A DNA stretch of 64,000 nucleotides from Pseudomonas chlororaphis (GCF_003731765.1 NZ_MOAL01000006.1:316563-380562), one strand, 5' to 3'; shown: positions 9,810 through 19,863, counted from the first letter of the stretch. Notes: generated by a model not told the origin, from the sequence alone. Numbers and translations are program-made.

Positions 9810-9833
9810 CCCGCTCCTGTCAGTCAGGAGCGG
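9810..9833 (+). terminator. Hairpin after tamB
   Basis: CCCGCTCCTG pairs perfectly with CAGGAGCGGG around a TCAGT loop, 17 bases after the tamB stop. No T-tract follows, so it may be a weak terminator or an mRNA-stabilising end. Confidence 0.5.
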
Positions 9834-9886
9834 GTGCTGGCGGCTGGCCGCTGATCAGCAAAATACAAAGCAAGCTAATAATTGTT

Positions 9887-9914
9887 TTGACATTCGCTGC
9901 CTAGGCAGTAACAT
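9887..9914 (+). promoter_or_regulatory. Probable sigma-70 promoter of the MarR-efflux operon
   Basis: TTGACA at 9887-9892 and TAACAT at 9909-9914, spaced 16 bases, upstream of the marR-like start at 9957. The spacer contains the first of two CTGCCTAGGCAG palindromes, so a repressor bound there would block RNA polymerase. Confidence 0.7.
9897..9908. promoter_or_regulatory. Operator palindrome 1 (CTGCCTAGGCAG)
   Basis: Perfect 12-base palindrome between the -35 and -10 elements of the MarR-efflux promoter. An identical copy lies 33 bases downstream centre to centre, about three helical turns, putting both on one face of the DNA. MarR dimers bind such palindromes; assigning these to the adjacent MarR gene is inference. 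Confidence 0.75.
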
Positions 9915-9929
9915 CTCGACACACACTCT

Positions 9930-9941
9930 CTGCCTAGGCAG
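9930..9941. promoter_or_regulatory. Operator palindrome 2 (CTGCCTAGGCAG)
   Basis: Second exact copy of the palindrome, in the presumed 5' untranslated region 15 bases before the marR-like ATG. Identity across all 12 bases and in-phase spacing with copy 1 argue for cooperative binding by two repressor dimers. Confidence 0.75.
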
Positions 9942-9956
9942 CTATTTGGTGGTCAG

Positions 9957-10430
9957 ATGAAGCACTTCACCCCGGAAAATTTCCTCCATTGCCATCTCGG
10001 ATTGCTGCTGGGCCGCGCCGCCTTGCTCAAGGACCGGATCATCGACACCCACATGGAACCCCACGGCATCACCGCGGCGCAGTTCAAGGTGTTGATCATC
10101 ATGGCCCAGTTCGGCGTCGACACCCCGGCGGAGCTGTGCCGCTACCTGTCCCTGGACAGCGGTTCGATGACCCGCATGCTCGATCGGCTGGAGCAGAAAG
10201 GCTTCCTGGCTCGCAAACGTTCCGAAGGCGACCGGCGCCAGGTGCAACTGGTGCTCACCGTGGACGGGCAGGCGCTCGCCGATCGCTTGCCGTACATCGG
10301 CGCCGAGGCGATGAACGAGCTGGCCGGCGCCATCAGTGCCCAAGAGCTGGACACCCTGGAACAGATCCTCAAGAAAATTTTGCTGGCGGCCGGTGACCCG
10401 ATCACCGTGCTGCGGGTAGGTGATAAATGA
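9957..10430 (+). CDS. MarR-family transcriptional regulator of the efflux operon
   Basis: A 157-residue winged-helix repressor. The helix-turn-helix and wing are in the middle: AAQFKVLIIMAQFG, TPAELCRYLSLDSGSMTRMLDRLEQKGFLAR, then the wing KRSEGDRRQVQLVLTVDG. It is the first gene of an operon whose next gene starts inside its stop codon (ATGA overlap at 10427). The arrangement resembles E. coli emrR-emrA-emrB, with an outer-membrane gene added. Likely a ligand-released repressor of its own operon; the inducer is unknown. Confidence 0.93.
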   Translation: MKHFTPENFLHCHLGLLLGRAALLKDRIIDTHMEPHGITAAQFKVLIIMAQFGVDTPAELCRYLSLDSGSMTRMLDRLEQKGFLARKRSEGDRRQVQLVLTVDGQALADRLPYIGAEAMNELAGAISAQELDTLEQILKKILLAAGDPITVLRVGDK

Positions 10431-11896
10431 GCAGTAAAACCTTGCGTAACCGAGCCAGCCTGGTGCTGTTAGCCATGAGCCTGGCCGGTTGTGCCAGCTA
10501 CAGCGGCCTGACCACTGAAGGCCAGAACCTGGAGGCCAACAGCCTCAAGGCCGGGCAGTCCCTGAGCGGCGTGACCCTGTCGCCGGCGGCCTGGCCGAAA
10601 AGCGACTGGTGGAAAAGCCTGGGCGACCCGCAGTTGGATGGCCTGATCCAGGAAGCCCTGCGCGACAGCCCGGACATGCAGATCGCCAGCGCCCGCGCCC
10701 ACCAGGCCAGCGCCGCCGCCTATGCCGCCGACGCTTCGCGGATGCCGACCCTGGATGCCAGCGGCAGTGTCAGCCGTTCGCGCCTGGCCCGTGACCAGGA
10801 CCCGCTGGGGCAGGGCGGGGCCTACAGCACCCTGCGCAGCCTGAGCGTGGACTTCAACTACACCTTCGACCTCTGGGGTGGCCAGCGTGCCACCTGGGAA
10901 GCCGCCCTGGGCCAGGCCCGTGCCGCCGAGGTCGATCGCCAGGCCGCCCAGCTGACGTTGGCTGCCGACGTGGCCCGAGCCTACAGCGACCTGGGCCAGG
11001 CCCACATCCTCCACGACCTGGCCCAGGAAGACCTGAAGCGCACCCGGCAGATGCTCGATTTGAGCCGCCGCCGCCTGCAGTCCGGAATCGACAGCCAGTA
11101 CCAGTACCAGCAGACCGAAAGCCTGGAAGCCAGTGCCCAGGCCAGCCTGATCGACGCCGAGAAAAAGCTGCAGAGCGCGAGCATCGCCTTGGCCGTGCTG
11201 CTGGGCAAAGGCCCGGATCGCAGCCATGACATCGCCCGGCCCAAAGTCCTGCAAGCCAGTGCCGTGGCCCTGCCAGCGGTGTTGCCGGCCGAACTGCTGG
11301 GGCGCCGGCCAGACCTGATCGCCGCCCGCTGGCGTGTGGAGGCGGCGAGCAAGAACATCGCCGCCGGCAAGACCCGCTTCTACCCCAACCTCAACCTGAG
11401 TGCCGCCGCCGGCACCCAGTCGTTGCTCGGGGATGCGCTGTTCGGGTCCGCCAGTCGCTTCTTCAATATCGCGCCGACCGTGTCGTTGCCGATCTTCGAC
11501 GGCGGGCGCCTGCGGGCTGACCTGGATGCTCGTGACGCCGACTACGACCTGGCGGTGGCGCAGTACAACAAGAGCCTGGTCAGTGCGCTGGGGGATATCA
11601 GCGACACCCTAGGCCAGTTGCGTGACACCGGTCGGCAGATCGCCGCCCAGCAACACGCCACCGACATCGCCCAGGACTCCTACAACACCGTGGTCCAGCG
11701 TTTCGGCTCGGGCATTGGTAACTATCTGGACGTGCTGAGCATCGAGCAGCAACTGCTGCAGGCCCAGCGCCAGCTGGCGACCTTGAATGCCCAGCAAATC
11801 GATTTGTCGATCCAATTGATGCAGGCGTTGGGGGGTGGCTTCGAGCCCGGCAACCTGGCTTCGGCCACCCCGACCGCCGCCACGCAGACTGAATAA
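10427..11896 (+). CDS. Outer-membrane efflux factor (OprM/NodT-type lipoprotein)
   Basis: Trimeric outer-membrane channel of a tripartite drug exporter, 489 residues. The N-terminus has a lipoprotein signal peptide ending LAGCASYSG, with the lipid-accepting Cys near residue 22. Two OEP repeats follow (about 60-260 and 280-470), including the family phrase LGRRPDLIAARWRVEAASKNIAAGKTRFYPNL near residue 288. The start overlaps the marR stop by 4 bases, and the EmrA-like gene begins 15 bases after its stop. Confidence 0.95.
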   Translation: MSSKTLRNRASLVLLAMSLAGCASYSGLTTEGQNLEANSLKAGQSLSGVTLSPAAWPKSDWWKSLGDPQLDGLIQEALRDSPDMQIASARAHQASAAAYAADASRMPTLDASGSVSRSRLARDQDPLGQGGAYSTLRSLSVDFNYTFDLWGGQRATWEAALGQARAAEVDRQAAQLTLAADVARAYSDLGQAHILHDLAQEDLKRTRQMLDLSRRRLQSGIDSQYQYQQTESLEASAQASLIDAEKKLQSASIALAVLLGKGPDRSHDIARPKVLQASAVALPAVLPAELLGRRPDLIAARWRVEAASKNIAAGKTRFYPNLNLSAAAGTQSLLGDALFGSASRFFNIAPTVSLPIFDGGRLRADLDARDADYDLAVAQYNKSLVSALGDISDTLGQLRDTGRQIAAQQHATDIAQDSYNTVVQRFGSGIGNYLDVLSIEQQLLQAQRQLATLNAQQIDLSIQLMQALGGGFEPGNLASATPTAATQTE

Positions 11897-11911
11897 TTAG
11901 AGGGAATTGTC

Positions 11912-13111
11912 ATGGCCACTGCCGACACTCAAACAGCTGAAAACACCCAGGACGCAGGCAATTCGCGCAAGCGCAAAGTCATGTTGCTGGGGCTGGCGCT
12001 GATCGTCATCCTCGGTGGCGTGGGCGTGTTCGCCTGGCACGAGCTTTACGGGCGCTGGAATGAAAGCACTGACGATGCCTACGTCAACGGCAACGTGGTG
12101 GAGATCACCCCACTGGTCACTGGCACCGTGGTCAGCATCGGCGCCGACGACGGCGACCTGGTGCATGAAGGCCAGGTGCTGATCAATTTCGATCCCAACG
12201 ATGCCCAGGTCGGCCTGCAAAGTGCCGAGGCCAATCTGGCCCGCACCGTACGCCAGGTCCGTGGCCTGTACAGCAACGTCGATGGCATGCGCGCCCAGGT
12301 GGCAGCGCAGAAGGCCGAAGTGCAGAAAGCCCGGGACAACTTCAATCGCCGTAAGAACCTGGCGGCCAGCGGGGCGATTTCCCAGGAAGAACTGTCCCAT
12401 GCTCGCGACGACCTGACCTCGGCGCAGAACGCCCTGGCCAATGCCCAGCAGCAACTCAACACCACCAATGCCCTGGTGGACGACACCGTGGTGTCGTCCC
12501 ACCCGGATGTGCAGGCCGCCGCTGCGCAACTGCGCCAGGCTTACCTGACCAACGCCCGCAGCACCTTGATCGCGCCGGTGACCGGTTACGTGGCCAAGCG
12601 CACCGTGCAACTGGGCCAGCGGGTCCAGCCGGGCACCGCGCTGATGGCGGTGATTCCCCTGGACCAACTGTGGATCGACGCCAACTTCAAGGAAACCCAG
12701 CTGCGTGACATGCGCATCGGCCAGCCGGTGGACATCGAAGCCGACATCTACGGCAGCGACGTGAAGTACAGCGGCACCATCGACAGCCTGGGCGCGGGTA
12801 CCGGCAGTGCCTTTGCCTTGCTGCCGGCGCAGAACGCCACCGGCAACTGGATCAAGATCGTGCAACGGGTGCCGGTGCGCGTGCACATCAATGCCGAAGA
12901 ACTGGCCAAGCACCCGTTGCGTGTGGGGCTGTCGACGCAGGTCAGCGTCAACCTGCGCGACCAGAGCGGCCCGGTACTGGCTCAGCAGCCGCCGCAGAAG
13001 GCGTCCTTCAGCACCAACGTCTACGACCGTCAGTTGGGTGAAGCGGATGCCCTGATCACTCGCCTGATCCACGACAACAGCGCGGCCATCGGCAAGACCG
13101 CCCAGCGCTGA
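11912..13111 (+). CDS. emrA: EmrA-like membrane-fusion (HlyD-family) subunit
   Basis: Periplasmic adaptor linking the inner-membrane MFS pump to the outer-membrane channel, 399 residues. One N-terminal membrane anchor (VMLLGLALIVILGGVGVFAW) is followed by the lipoyl half-motif DDAYVNGNVVEITPLVTGTVVSI. A coiled-coil hairpin spans about 95-190, then APVTGYVAKRTVQLGQRVQPGTALMAVIP, and a beta-barrel domain with LWIDANFKETQLRDMRIGQPV. AGAGGGAATT just before the ATG serves as ribosome site. The symbol is by homology to E. coli EmrA; the drugs exported are not predictable. Confidence 0.94.
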   Translation: MATADTQTAENTQDAGNSRKRKVMLLGLALIVILGGVGVFAWHELYGRWNESTDDAYVNGNVVEITPLVTGTVVSIGADDGDLVHEGQVLINFDPNDAQVGLQSAEANLARTVRQVRGLYSNVDGMRAQVAAQKAEVQKARDNFNRRKNLAASGAISQEELSHARDDLTSAQNALANAQQQLNTTNALVDDTVVSSHPDVQAAAAQLRQAYLTNARSTLIAPVTGYVAKRTVQLGQRVQPGTALMAVIPLDQLWIDANFKETQLRDMRIGQPVDIEADIYGSDVKYSGTIDSLGAGTGSAFALLPAQNATGNWIKIVQRVPVRVHINAEELAKHPLRVGLSTQVSVNLRDQSGPVLAQQPPQKASFSTNVYDRQLGEADALITRLIHDNSAAIGKTAQR

Positions 13112-13175
13112 TTCGCCGATCCGCCTGCTGCGGCCCCAGCGGTCGCAGCACTTGCCTCGTTTCCAAGGATTCGCG

Positions 13176-14705
13176 ATGAGCAATAACGCCTCTTTCACGC
13201 CGCCCAGCCTGTTGCTCAGCACCATCGGCCTGTCGCTGGCGACCTTTATGCAGGTGCTCGACACCACCATCGCCAACGTGGCCTTGCCGACCATCTCCGG
13301 CAACCTGGGGGTGAGTTCGGAGCAGGGCACCTGGGTCATCACCTCGTTTGCCGTGAGCAACGCCATCGCCTTGCCCCTGACCGGTTGGCTCAGCCGACGT
13401 TTCGGCGAGGTGAAGCTGTTTATCTGGGCCACCATCCTGTTCGTGCTGGCCTCGTTTCTTTGCGGTATCTCCACCTCCATGCCCGAGTTGGTGGGCTTTC
13501 GGGTGCTCCAGGGGGTGGTGGCCGGGCCGTTGTACCCGATGACCCAGACCTTGCTGATTGCCGTCTATCCACCGGCCAAAAGGGGGATGGCCCTGGCGTT
13601 GCTGGCCATGGTCACGGTGGTGGCGCCGATTGCCGGGCCGATCCTCGGCGGCTGGATTACCGACAGTTACAGCTGGCCGTGGATCTTCTTTATCAACGTG
13701 CCCATTGGTTTGTTCGCCGCCTGGGTCGTCCGTCAGCAGTTGAAAGCGCGGCCGGTGGTGACCAGTCGCCAGCCCATGGACTACATCGGCCTGCTGACCC
13801 TGATCATTGGGGTCGGGGCGCTGCAAGTGGTGCTCGACAAGGGCAATGACCTGGACTGGTTCGAGTCCAATTTCATCATCATTGGCACGCTGATCTCGGT
13901 GGTGGCCCTGGCGGTGTTCGTGATCTGGGAAATGACCGATCGCCACCCGGTGGTCAACCTGCGGCTGTTTGCCCACCGCAACTTCCGCATTGGCACCATT
14001 GTGCTGGTGGGGGGATACGCCGGGTTCTTCGGCATCAACCTGATCCTGCCCCAGTGGTTGCAGACCCAGATGGGCTACACCGCGACCTGGGCGGGGCTGG
14101 CGGTGGCGCCGATTGGCATCCTGCCGGTAGTGATGTCACCGTTTGTCGGCAAGTACGCCCATAAGTTCGACCTGCGCCTGCTGGCCGGGCTGGCGTTCCT
14201 GGCCATCGGCCTGAGCTGCTTTATGCGCGCCGGGTTCACCAATGAAGTGGACTTCCAGCACATTGCCCTGGTGCAGCTGTTCATGGGGATTGGCGTGGCG
14301 CTGTTCTTTATGCCGACCCTGAGCATCCTGATGTCGGACTTGCCGCCCAGCCAGATTGCCGACGGCGCCGGGCTGGCGACCTTCCTGCGGACCTTGGGCG
14401 GCAGCTTTGCGGCATCGCTGACCACTTGGATCTGGATTCGCCGGGCCGATCAGCACCATGCCTACATGAGTGAAAGCCTGAGCACTTTCGACCCCGCTAC
14501 CCGTGATGCGCTGAACAACCTGGGCGGCGCGGGCACCAAGGCCTACGCACAGTTGGACCAGGTGCTGACCAGCCAGGCCTACATGCTGTCGACCGTGGAC
14601 TACTTCACGTTGCTGGGGTGGGTGTTTATGGGCTTGATCCTGCTGGTGTGGCTGGCCAAGCCGCCGTTTGCCGCCAAGGCGGGGCCGGCTTCAGGGGGGC
14701 ATTGA
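13176..14705 (+). CDS. emrB: EmrB-like MFS drug:proton antiporter (DHA2, 14 TM)
   Basis: Inner-membrane pump of the tripartite exporter, 509 residues. The ATG at 13176 (MSNNASFTPP) has AAGGA 6 bases upstream and is preferred over the start eight codons earlier. DHA2 motifs: LDTTIANVALPTISGNLGVSSEQGTWVITSFAVSNAIALPLTGWL at residues about 29-75 (motif D1 and the beginning of TM2), GFRVLQGVVAGPLYPMTQ (motif B) and GPILGGWITDSYSWPWIFFINVPIG (motif C, antiporter). About 14 hydrophobic segments are present. It lies 64 bases after emrA, and a REP pair follows its stop. Confidence 0.95.
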   Translation: MSNNASFTPPSLLLSTIGLSLATFMQVLDTTIANVALPTISGNLGVSSEQGTWVITSFAVSNAIALPLTGWLSRRFGEVKLFIWATILFVLASFLCGISTSMPELVGFRVLQGVVAGPLYPMTQTLLIAVYPPAKRGMALALLAMVTVVAPIAGPILGGWITDSYSWPWIFFINVPIGLFAAWVVRQQLKARPVVTSRQPMDYIGLLTLIIGVGALQVVLDKGNDLDWFESNFIIIGTLISVVALAVFVIWEMTDRHPVVNLRLFAHRNFRIGTIVLVGGYAGFFGINLILPQWLQTQMGYTATWAGLAVAPIGILPVVMSPFVGKYAHKFDLRLLAGLAFLAIGLSCFMRAGFTNEVDFQHIALVQLFMGIGVALFFMPTLSILMSDLPPSQIADGAGLATFLRTLGGSFAASLTTWIWIRRADQHHAYMSESLSTFDPATRDALNNLGGAGTKAYAQLDQVLTSQAYMLSTVDYFTLLGWVFMGLILLVWLAKPPFAAKAGPASGGH

Positions 14706-14710
14706 GGGGC

Positions 14711-14774
14711 AATCGCCGGCAAGCCGGCTCCTACGGTCGTTAATTCGTTGTAGGAGCTGACTTGCCAGCGAAAG
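14711..14774. repeat. REP palindrome pair
   Basis: An inverted pair of Pseudomonas-type REP units (CGCCGGCAAGCCGGCTCCTAC and GTAGGAGCTGACTTGCCAGCG) between the convergent ends of emrB and lpxH. Each half can form its own hairpin. The same consensus recurs in the array at 19.45-19.84 kb and at 52.4 kb. Confidence 0.85.
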
Positions 14775-14781
14775 CGTCCGT

Positions 14782-15534
14782 TCAGGGCGAGCCAGGCAAC
14801 GCCAGTTGCGTTGGTACGAAGTCGAACGCTGCCAGGTGAAAGCCTTGTTCATCCACCTGCAACGCCCAGCCTTGTCGATCCCAGTCTCCCAGCACAATGC
14901 GCTTGGAGGCGTGCTCACCGACTTGCAACTTGTGGATGGCGGGGCGGTGGGTGTGGCCGTGCACCAGGGTGCGCACGCCGAACTCGCGCATCACCCGCGG
15001 CACTTCGTCCGGGGTCACGTCGACGATGTCGTTGGCCTTCATCCGCGTTTGCGAGCGGCTTTCATTGCGCAGCTTGCGCGCCAGCTTGTGCCGGGTGCGC
15101 AGGGGCAGATGACGCAGCACCCACAACGTCAGCGGGTTGCGCAGGTAGCGACGCAGGCGCATGTAGCCTTCATCACGGGTGCACAGGCTGTCGCCGTGCA
15201 TCAGCAACACCGGTTCGCCGTAGAAGTCGACGACGCTTGGGTCTTTGAGCAGGGTGGCGCCCGCGGCCTTGCAAAAGGCCTTGCCGAGCATGAAGTCGCG
15301 ATTGCCATGCATGAGGAATATCGGCGTGCCGCTATCGCTCAGATCCCGCAATGCCTGACAAATGGAAAGCTGGTAAGGGGTCATGGCGTCGTCGCCGATC
15401 CACACCTCGAAGAAGTCCCCGAGTATGTACAGCGCCTCTGCCTCGCGGGCTCGCCCGCCGAGTAAATCCAGAAACGCCCGGGTAATGTCCGGGCGCTCCT
15501 CTTCCAGATGCAAATCTGAAATCAGCAATATCAC
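14782..15534 (-). CDS. lpxH: UDP-2,3-diacylglucosamine diphosphatase
   Basis: Hydrolyses UDP-2,3-diacylglucosamine to lipid X and UMP, the fourth step of lipid A synthesis, peripheral to the inner membrane. The protein has 250 residues with all calcineurin-like metal motifs: ISDLHLEEERP (residues 4-14), GDFFEVWIGDD, MHGNRDFMLGK and HGHTHRPAIH (about 194-203). Its start overlaps the ppiB stop by 4 bases (15531-15534), so the two are translationally coupled. A REP pair follows the gene. Confidence 0.97.
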   Translation of the reverse strand: MILLISDLHLEEERPDITRAFLDLLGGRAREAEALYILGDFFEVWIGDDAMTPYQLSICQALRDLSDSGTPIFLMHGNRDFMLGKAFCKAAGATLLKDPSVVDFYGEPVLLMHGDSLCTRDEGYMRLRRYLRNPLTLWVLRHLPLRTRHKLARKLRNESRSQTRMKANDIVDVTPDEVPRVMREFGVRTLVHGHTHRPAIHKLQVGEHASKRIVLGDWDRQGWALQVDEQGFHLAAFDFVPTQLALPGSP

Positions 15535-16034
15535 TCAATGATCTCGGCTTTCTCGATGATCACGTCTTCTGCTGGTACGTCCTGGTGGCCGGACTTCATG
15601 GTGGTGGCCACGCCTTTGATCTTGTCGACCACTTCGTTGCCGGCAACCACTTTGCCGAACACCGCGTAGCCCCAACCTTGAACGGTCTTGCCGCTGTGGT
15701 TGAGGAAGCTGTTGTCAGCCACGTTGATGAAGAACTGGGCGGAGGCCGAATGCGGCTCCATGGTGCGGGCCATGGCCACGGTGTACTTGTCGTTGGAAAG
15801 ACCGTTGTCGGCTTCGTTCTGGATGCTTGGACGCTTGTCTTTCTTTTCTTTCATGCCTGGCTCGAAACCGCCGCCCTGGATCATGAAGTTACCGATCACC
15901 CGGTGGAATACGGTGTTTTCGTAGTGGCCGGCCTTAACGTATTCAACGAAGTTGGCCACGGTGACCGGGGCTTTCTCGGCGTTCAGTTCCAGCACGATCT
16001 CGCCGTGGTTGGTGGTCAGTTTGACTTGGGTCAT
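15531..16034 (-). CDS. ppiB: Peptidyl-prolyl cis-trans isomerase B (cyclophilin)
   Basis: Cytosolic cyclophilin accelerating proline isomerisation during folding. The protein has 167 residues from the ATG at 16034 (MTQVKLTTNHGEI); an in-frame ATG two codons earlier is possible. Core motifs are FHRVIGNFMIQGGGFEPGM (catalytic Arg near residue 44), SASAQFFINV and GYAVFGKVV. There is no signal peptide, which favours PpiB over periplasmic PpiA. It heads the ppiB-lpxH operon and diverges from glnS. Confidence 0.96.
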   Translation of the reverse strand: MTQVKLTTNHGEIVLELNAEKAPVTVANFVEYVKAGHYENTVFHRVIGNFMIQGGGFEPGMKEKKDKRPSIQNEADNGLSNDKYTVAMARTMEPHSASAQFFINVADNSFLNHSGKTVQGWGYAVFGKVVAGNEVVDKIKGVATTMKSGHQDVPAEDVIIEKAEIIE

Positions 16035-16204
16035 GGTCATTACTCATTCAAGGAATTCGTGGGTTTCGGGGCGCGGATGCCGCCTGCGGGCCCGAACCGG
16101 TTTGGCGCATAGCGGCCAAGGTGCGCAGTTTAGCGTGACAGCTGTGAAATTCGAGGCTGTTTTTTCAATTGAGTTGCATTAATAAGGGCAGTTTTGGCAG
16201 CGGT

Positions 16205-16236
16205 GCTGTCAGGCGCTTGACAGCATCGGCTATGAT
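16205..16236 (+). promoter_or_regulatory. Probable glnS promoter with upstream palindrome
   Basis: TATGAT at 16231-16236 fits a -10 element about 58 bases before the glnS start. Just upstream is the inverted repeat GCTGTCA (16205-16211), a 6-base spacer, and TGACAGC (16218-16224), in the position of the -35 region. No well-spaced -35 hexamer is visible, so the palindrome may bind an activator or repressor. The factor is unknown. Confidence 0.4.
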
Positions 16237-16293
16237 AGCCGTTTTGATTTATCAGGCCGCACCTGGCCGCGCACTTGTACGTTCAAGGATCCT

Positions 16294-17994
16294 ATGAGCA
16301 AGCCCACTGTCGACCCTACCTCGAATTCCAAGACTGGACCGGCCGTGCCGGTCAACTTCCTGCGCCCGATTATCCAGGCGGACCTGGACTCGGGTAAGCA
16401 CACACAGATCGTGACCCGCTTCCCCCCTGAACCCAACGGCTACCTGCACATCGGCCATGCCAAGTCGATCTGTGTGAACTTCGGCCTGGCTCAGGAATTC
16501 GGCGGTGTCACCCACCTGCGTTTCGACGACACCAACCCGGCCAAGGAAGACCAGGAATACATCGACGCCATCGAAAGCGACGTCAAGTGGCTGGGCTTCG
16601 AATGGTCCGGTGAAGTGCGCTATGCCTCGCAGTATTTCGACCAGTTGCACGACTGGGCCGTGGAGCTGATCAAGGCGGGCAAGGCCTACGTCTGCGACCT
16701 GACCCCCGAGCAAGCCAAGGAATACCGCGGCAGCCTGACCGAGCCGGGCAAGAACAGCCCGTTCCGCGAGCGTTCGGTGGAAGAGAACCTGGACTGGTTC
16801 GCCCGCATGCGTGCTGGTGAGTTCCCGGACGGTGCACGGGTGCTGCGGGCCAAGATCGACATGGCCTCGCCGAACATGAACCTGCGCGACCCGATCATGT
16901 ACCGTATCCGCCACGCCCATCACCACCAGACCGGTGACAAGTGGTGCATCTACCCCAACTATGACTTCACCCACGGTCAGTCGGATGCCATCGAAGGCAT
17001 TACTCACTCGATCTGCACCCTGGAGTTCGAAAGCCACCGTCCGCTGTACGAGTGGTTCCTCGAGCACCTGCCAGTGCCGGCCAACCCGCGCCAGTACGAA
17101 TTCAGTCGCCTGAACCTGAACTACACCATCACCAGCAAGCGCAAGCTCAAGCAACTGGTGGATGAGAAGCACGTGAATGGTTGGGACGACCCGCGCATGT
17201 CGACGCTGTCGGGCTTCCGCCGCCGCGGCTACACCCCGGCATCAATCCGCAACTTCTGCGAGATGGTTGGCACCAACCGCTCCGACGGCGTGGTCGACTA
17301 CGGCATGCTGGAGTTCAGCATCCGCCAGGACCTCGACGCGAATGCCCCGCGCGCCATGTGCGTGCTGCGCCCGTTGAAAGTCGTGATCACCAACTACCCG
17401 GAAGACCAGGTCGAGAACCTCGAACTGCCGCGTCATCCGCAGAAAGAAGAACTCGGCGTGCGCAAGCTGCCGTTCGCTCGTGAAATCTACATCGACCGTG
17501 ACGATTTCATGGAAGAGCCGCCGAAGGGCTACAAGCGCCTGGAGCCGAACGGTGAAGTGCGCCTGCGCGGCAGCTACGTGATCCGCGCCGACGAAGCCAT
17601 CAAGGACGCCGACGGCAATATCGTCGAGCTGCGCTGCTCGTACGATCCGGACACCCTGGGCAAGAACCCTGAAGGCCGCAAGGTCAAGGGCGTGGTCCAC
17701 TGGGTGCCGGCTGCTGCCAGCATCGAGTGCGAAGTGCGCCTGTACGATCGCTTGTTCCGCTCGCCGAACCCTGAAAAGGCCGAAGACAGCGCCAGTTTCC
17801 TCGACAACATCAACCCTGACTCCCTGCAAGTGCTCACTGGTTGTCGTGCCGAGCCATCGCTTGGCAACGCACAGCCGGAAGACCGTTTCCAGTTCGAGCG
17901 CGAAGGTTACTTCTGCGCGGATATCAAGGACTCGAAACCAGGTGCTCCGGTATTCAACCGTACCGTGACCCTGCGCGACTCCTGGGGTCAGTGA
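16294..17994 (+). CDS. glnS: Glutaminyl-tRNA synthetase
   Basis: Class I synthetase charging tRNA-Gln, 566 residues (E. coli 554). The ATP-binding HIGH motif occurs in PPEPNGYLHIGHAKS (about residues 49-63). The second signature appears as ITSKRKL, a variant of the usual MSKRKL. The catalytic domain is followed by the two-barrel anticodon-binding domain (about 340-560). It lies 18 bases upstream of cysS on the same strand, so the two synthetases are probably co-transcribed. The start ATG at 16294 follows AAGGATCCT. Confidence 0.98.
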   Translation: MSKPTVDPTSNSKTGPAVPVNFLRPIIQADLDSGKHTQIVTRFPPEPNGYLHIGHAKSICVNFGLAQEFGGVTHLRFDDTNPAKEDQEYIDAIESDVKWLGFEWSGEVRYASQYFDQLHDWAVELIKAGKAYVCDLTPEQAKEYRGSLTEPGKNSPFRERSVEENLDWFARMRAGEFPDGARVLRAKIDMASPNMNLRDPIMYRIRHAHHHQTGDKWCIYPNYDFTHGQSDAIEGITHSICTLEFESHRPLYEWFLEHLPVPANPRQYEFSRLNLNYTITSKRKLKQLVDEKHVNGWDDPRMSTLSGFRRRGYTPASIRNFCEMVGTNRSDGVVDYGMLEFSIRQDLDANAPRAMCVLRPLKVVITNYPEDQVENLELPRHPQKEELGVRKLPFAREIYIDRDDFMEEPPKGYKRLEPNGEVRLRGSYVIRADEAIKDADGNIVELRCSYDPDTLGKNPEGRKVKGVVHWVPAAASIECEVRLYDRLFRSPNPEKAEDSASFLDNINPDSLQVLTGCRAEPSLGNAQPEDRFQFEREGYFCADIKDSKPGAPVFNRTVTLRDSWGQ

Positions 17995-18012
17995 TTCAGT
18001 CAAGGAACTAAC

Positions 18013-19395
<1,383 letters not shown>

Positions 19396-19414
19396 CCGCA
19401 GCCACGGCTAAAAA

Positions 19415-19440
19415 CAAAACCCGCCCCGTGCGGGTTTTTG
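19415..19440 (+). terminator. Terminator of glnS-cysS
   Basis: AAACCCGC pairs with GCGGGTTT around a short CCCGT-type loop and runs into a T-rich tail, 20 bases after the cysS stop. Confidence 0.88.
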
Positions 19441-19450
19441 TTTGCCCACT

Positions 19451-19840
19451 TGCCGGCGATGGGGCCTGTGAATAGGGCGCAAGGCTTGTTGACGCTATCG
19501 CTGGCAAGCCAGCTCCTACACCAGATCACGACTCACACCCCCCTGTAGGAGCCGGCTCGCCGGCGATGGGGCCTGTGAATATGGCGCAAGGCTTGTTGAC
19601 GCCATCGCTGGCAAGCCAGCTCCTACACCAGATCACGACTCACACCCCCCCTGTAGGAGCCGGCTCGCCGGCGATGGGGCCTTTGAATATGGCGCAAGGC
19701 TCGTTGGCGCCATCGCTGGCAAGCCAGCTCCTACATCAGGTCACGACTCACCCTTCTTGTAGGAGCCAGCTCGCCGGCGATGGGGCCTGTGAATATGGCG
19801 CAACGCTCGTTGGCGCCATCGCTGGCAAGCCAGCTCCTAC
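19451..19840. repeat. Four-unit tandem REP/BIME array, about 107-bp period
   Basis: Four near-identical units begin with GCCGGCGATGGGGCC at about 19452, 19559, 19667 and 19773 (periods 107, 108, 106). Each unit holds a central spacer (GAATATGGCGCAAGGC) and an inverted REP half CGCTGGCAAGCCAGCTCCTAC; forward halves read GTAGGAGCCGGCTCGCCGGCG. Copies 1-3 differ by only a few bases; copy 4 and its junction are more diverged. The array fills the space between cysS and the sigma-54 activator, which converge. A short open frame across it (19566-19910) is repeat-derived, not a gene. Confidence 0.93.
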
Positions 19841-19863
19841 AGCGGATGCGGGGTTTGGGTGCA

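Noticed and set aside
19451..19840. CRISPR array
   Set aside because: The repeated unit is about 107 bases with internal inverted REP halves and nearly identical spacers; no cas genes are present.
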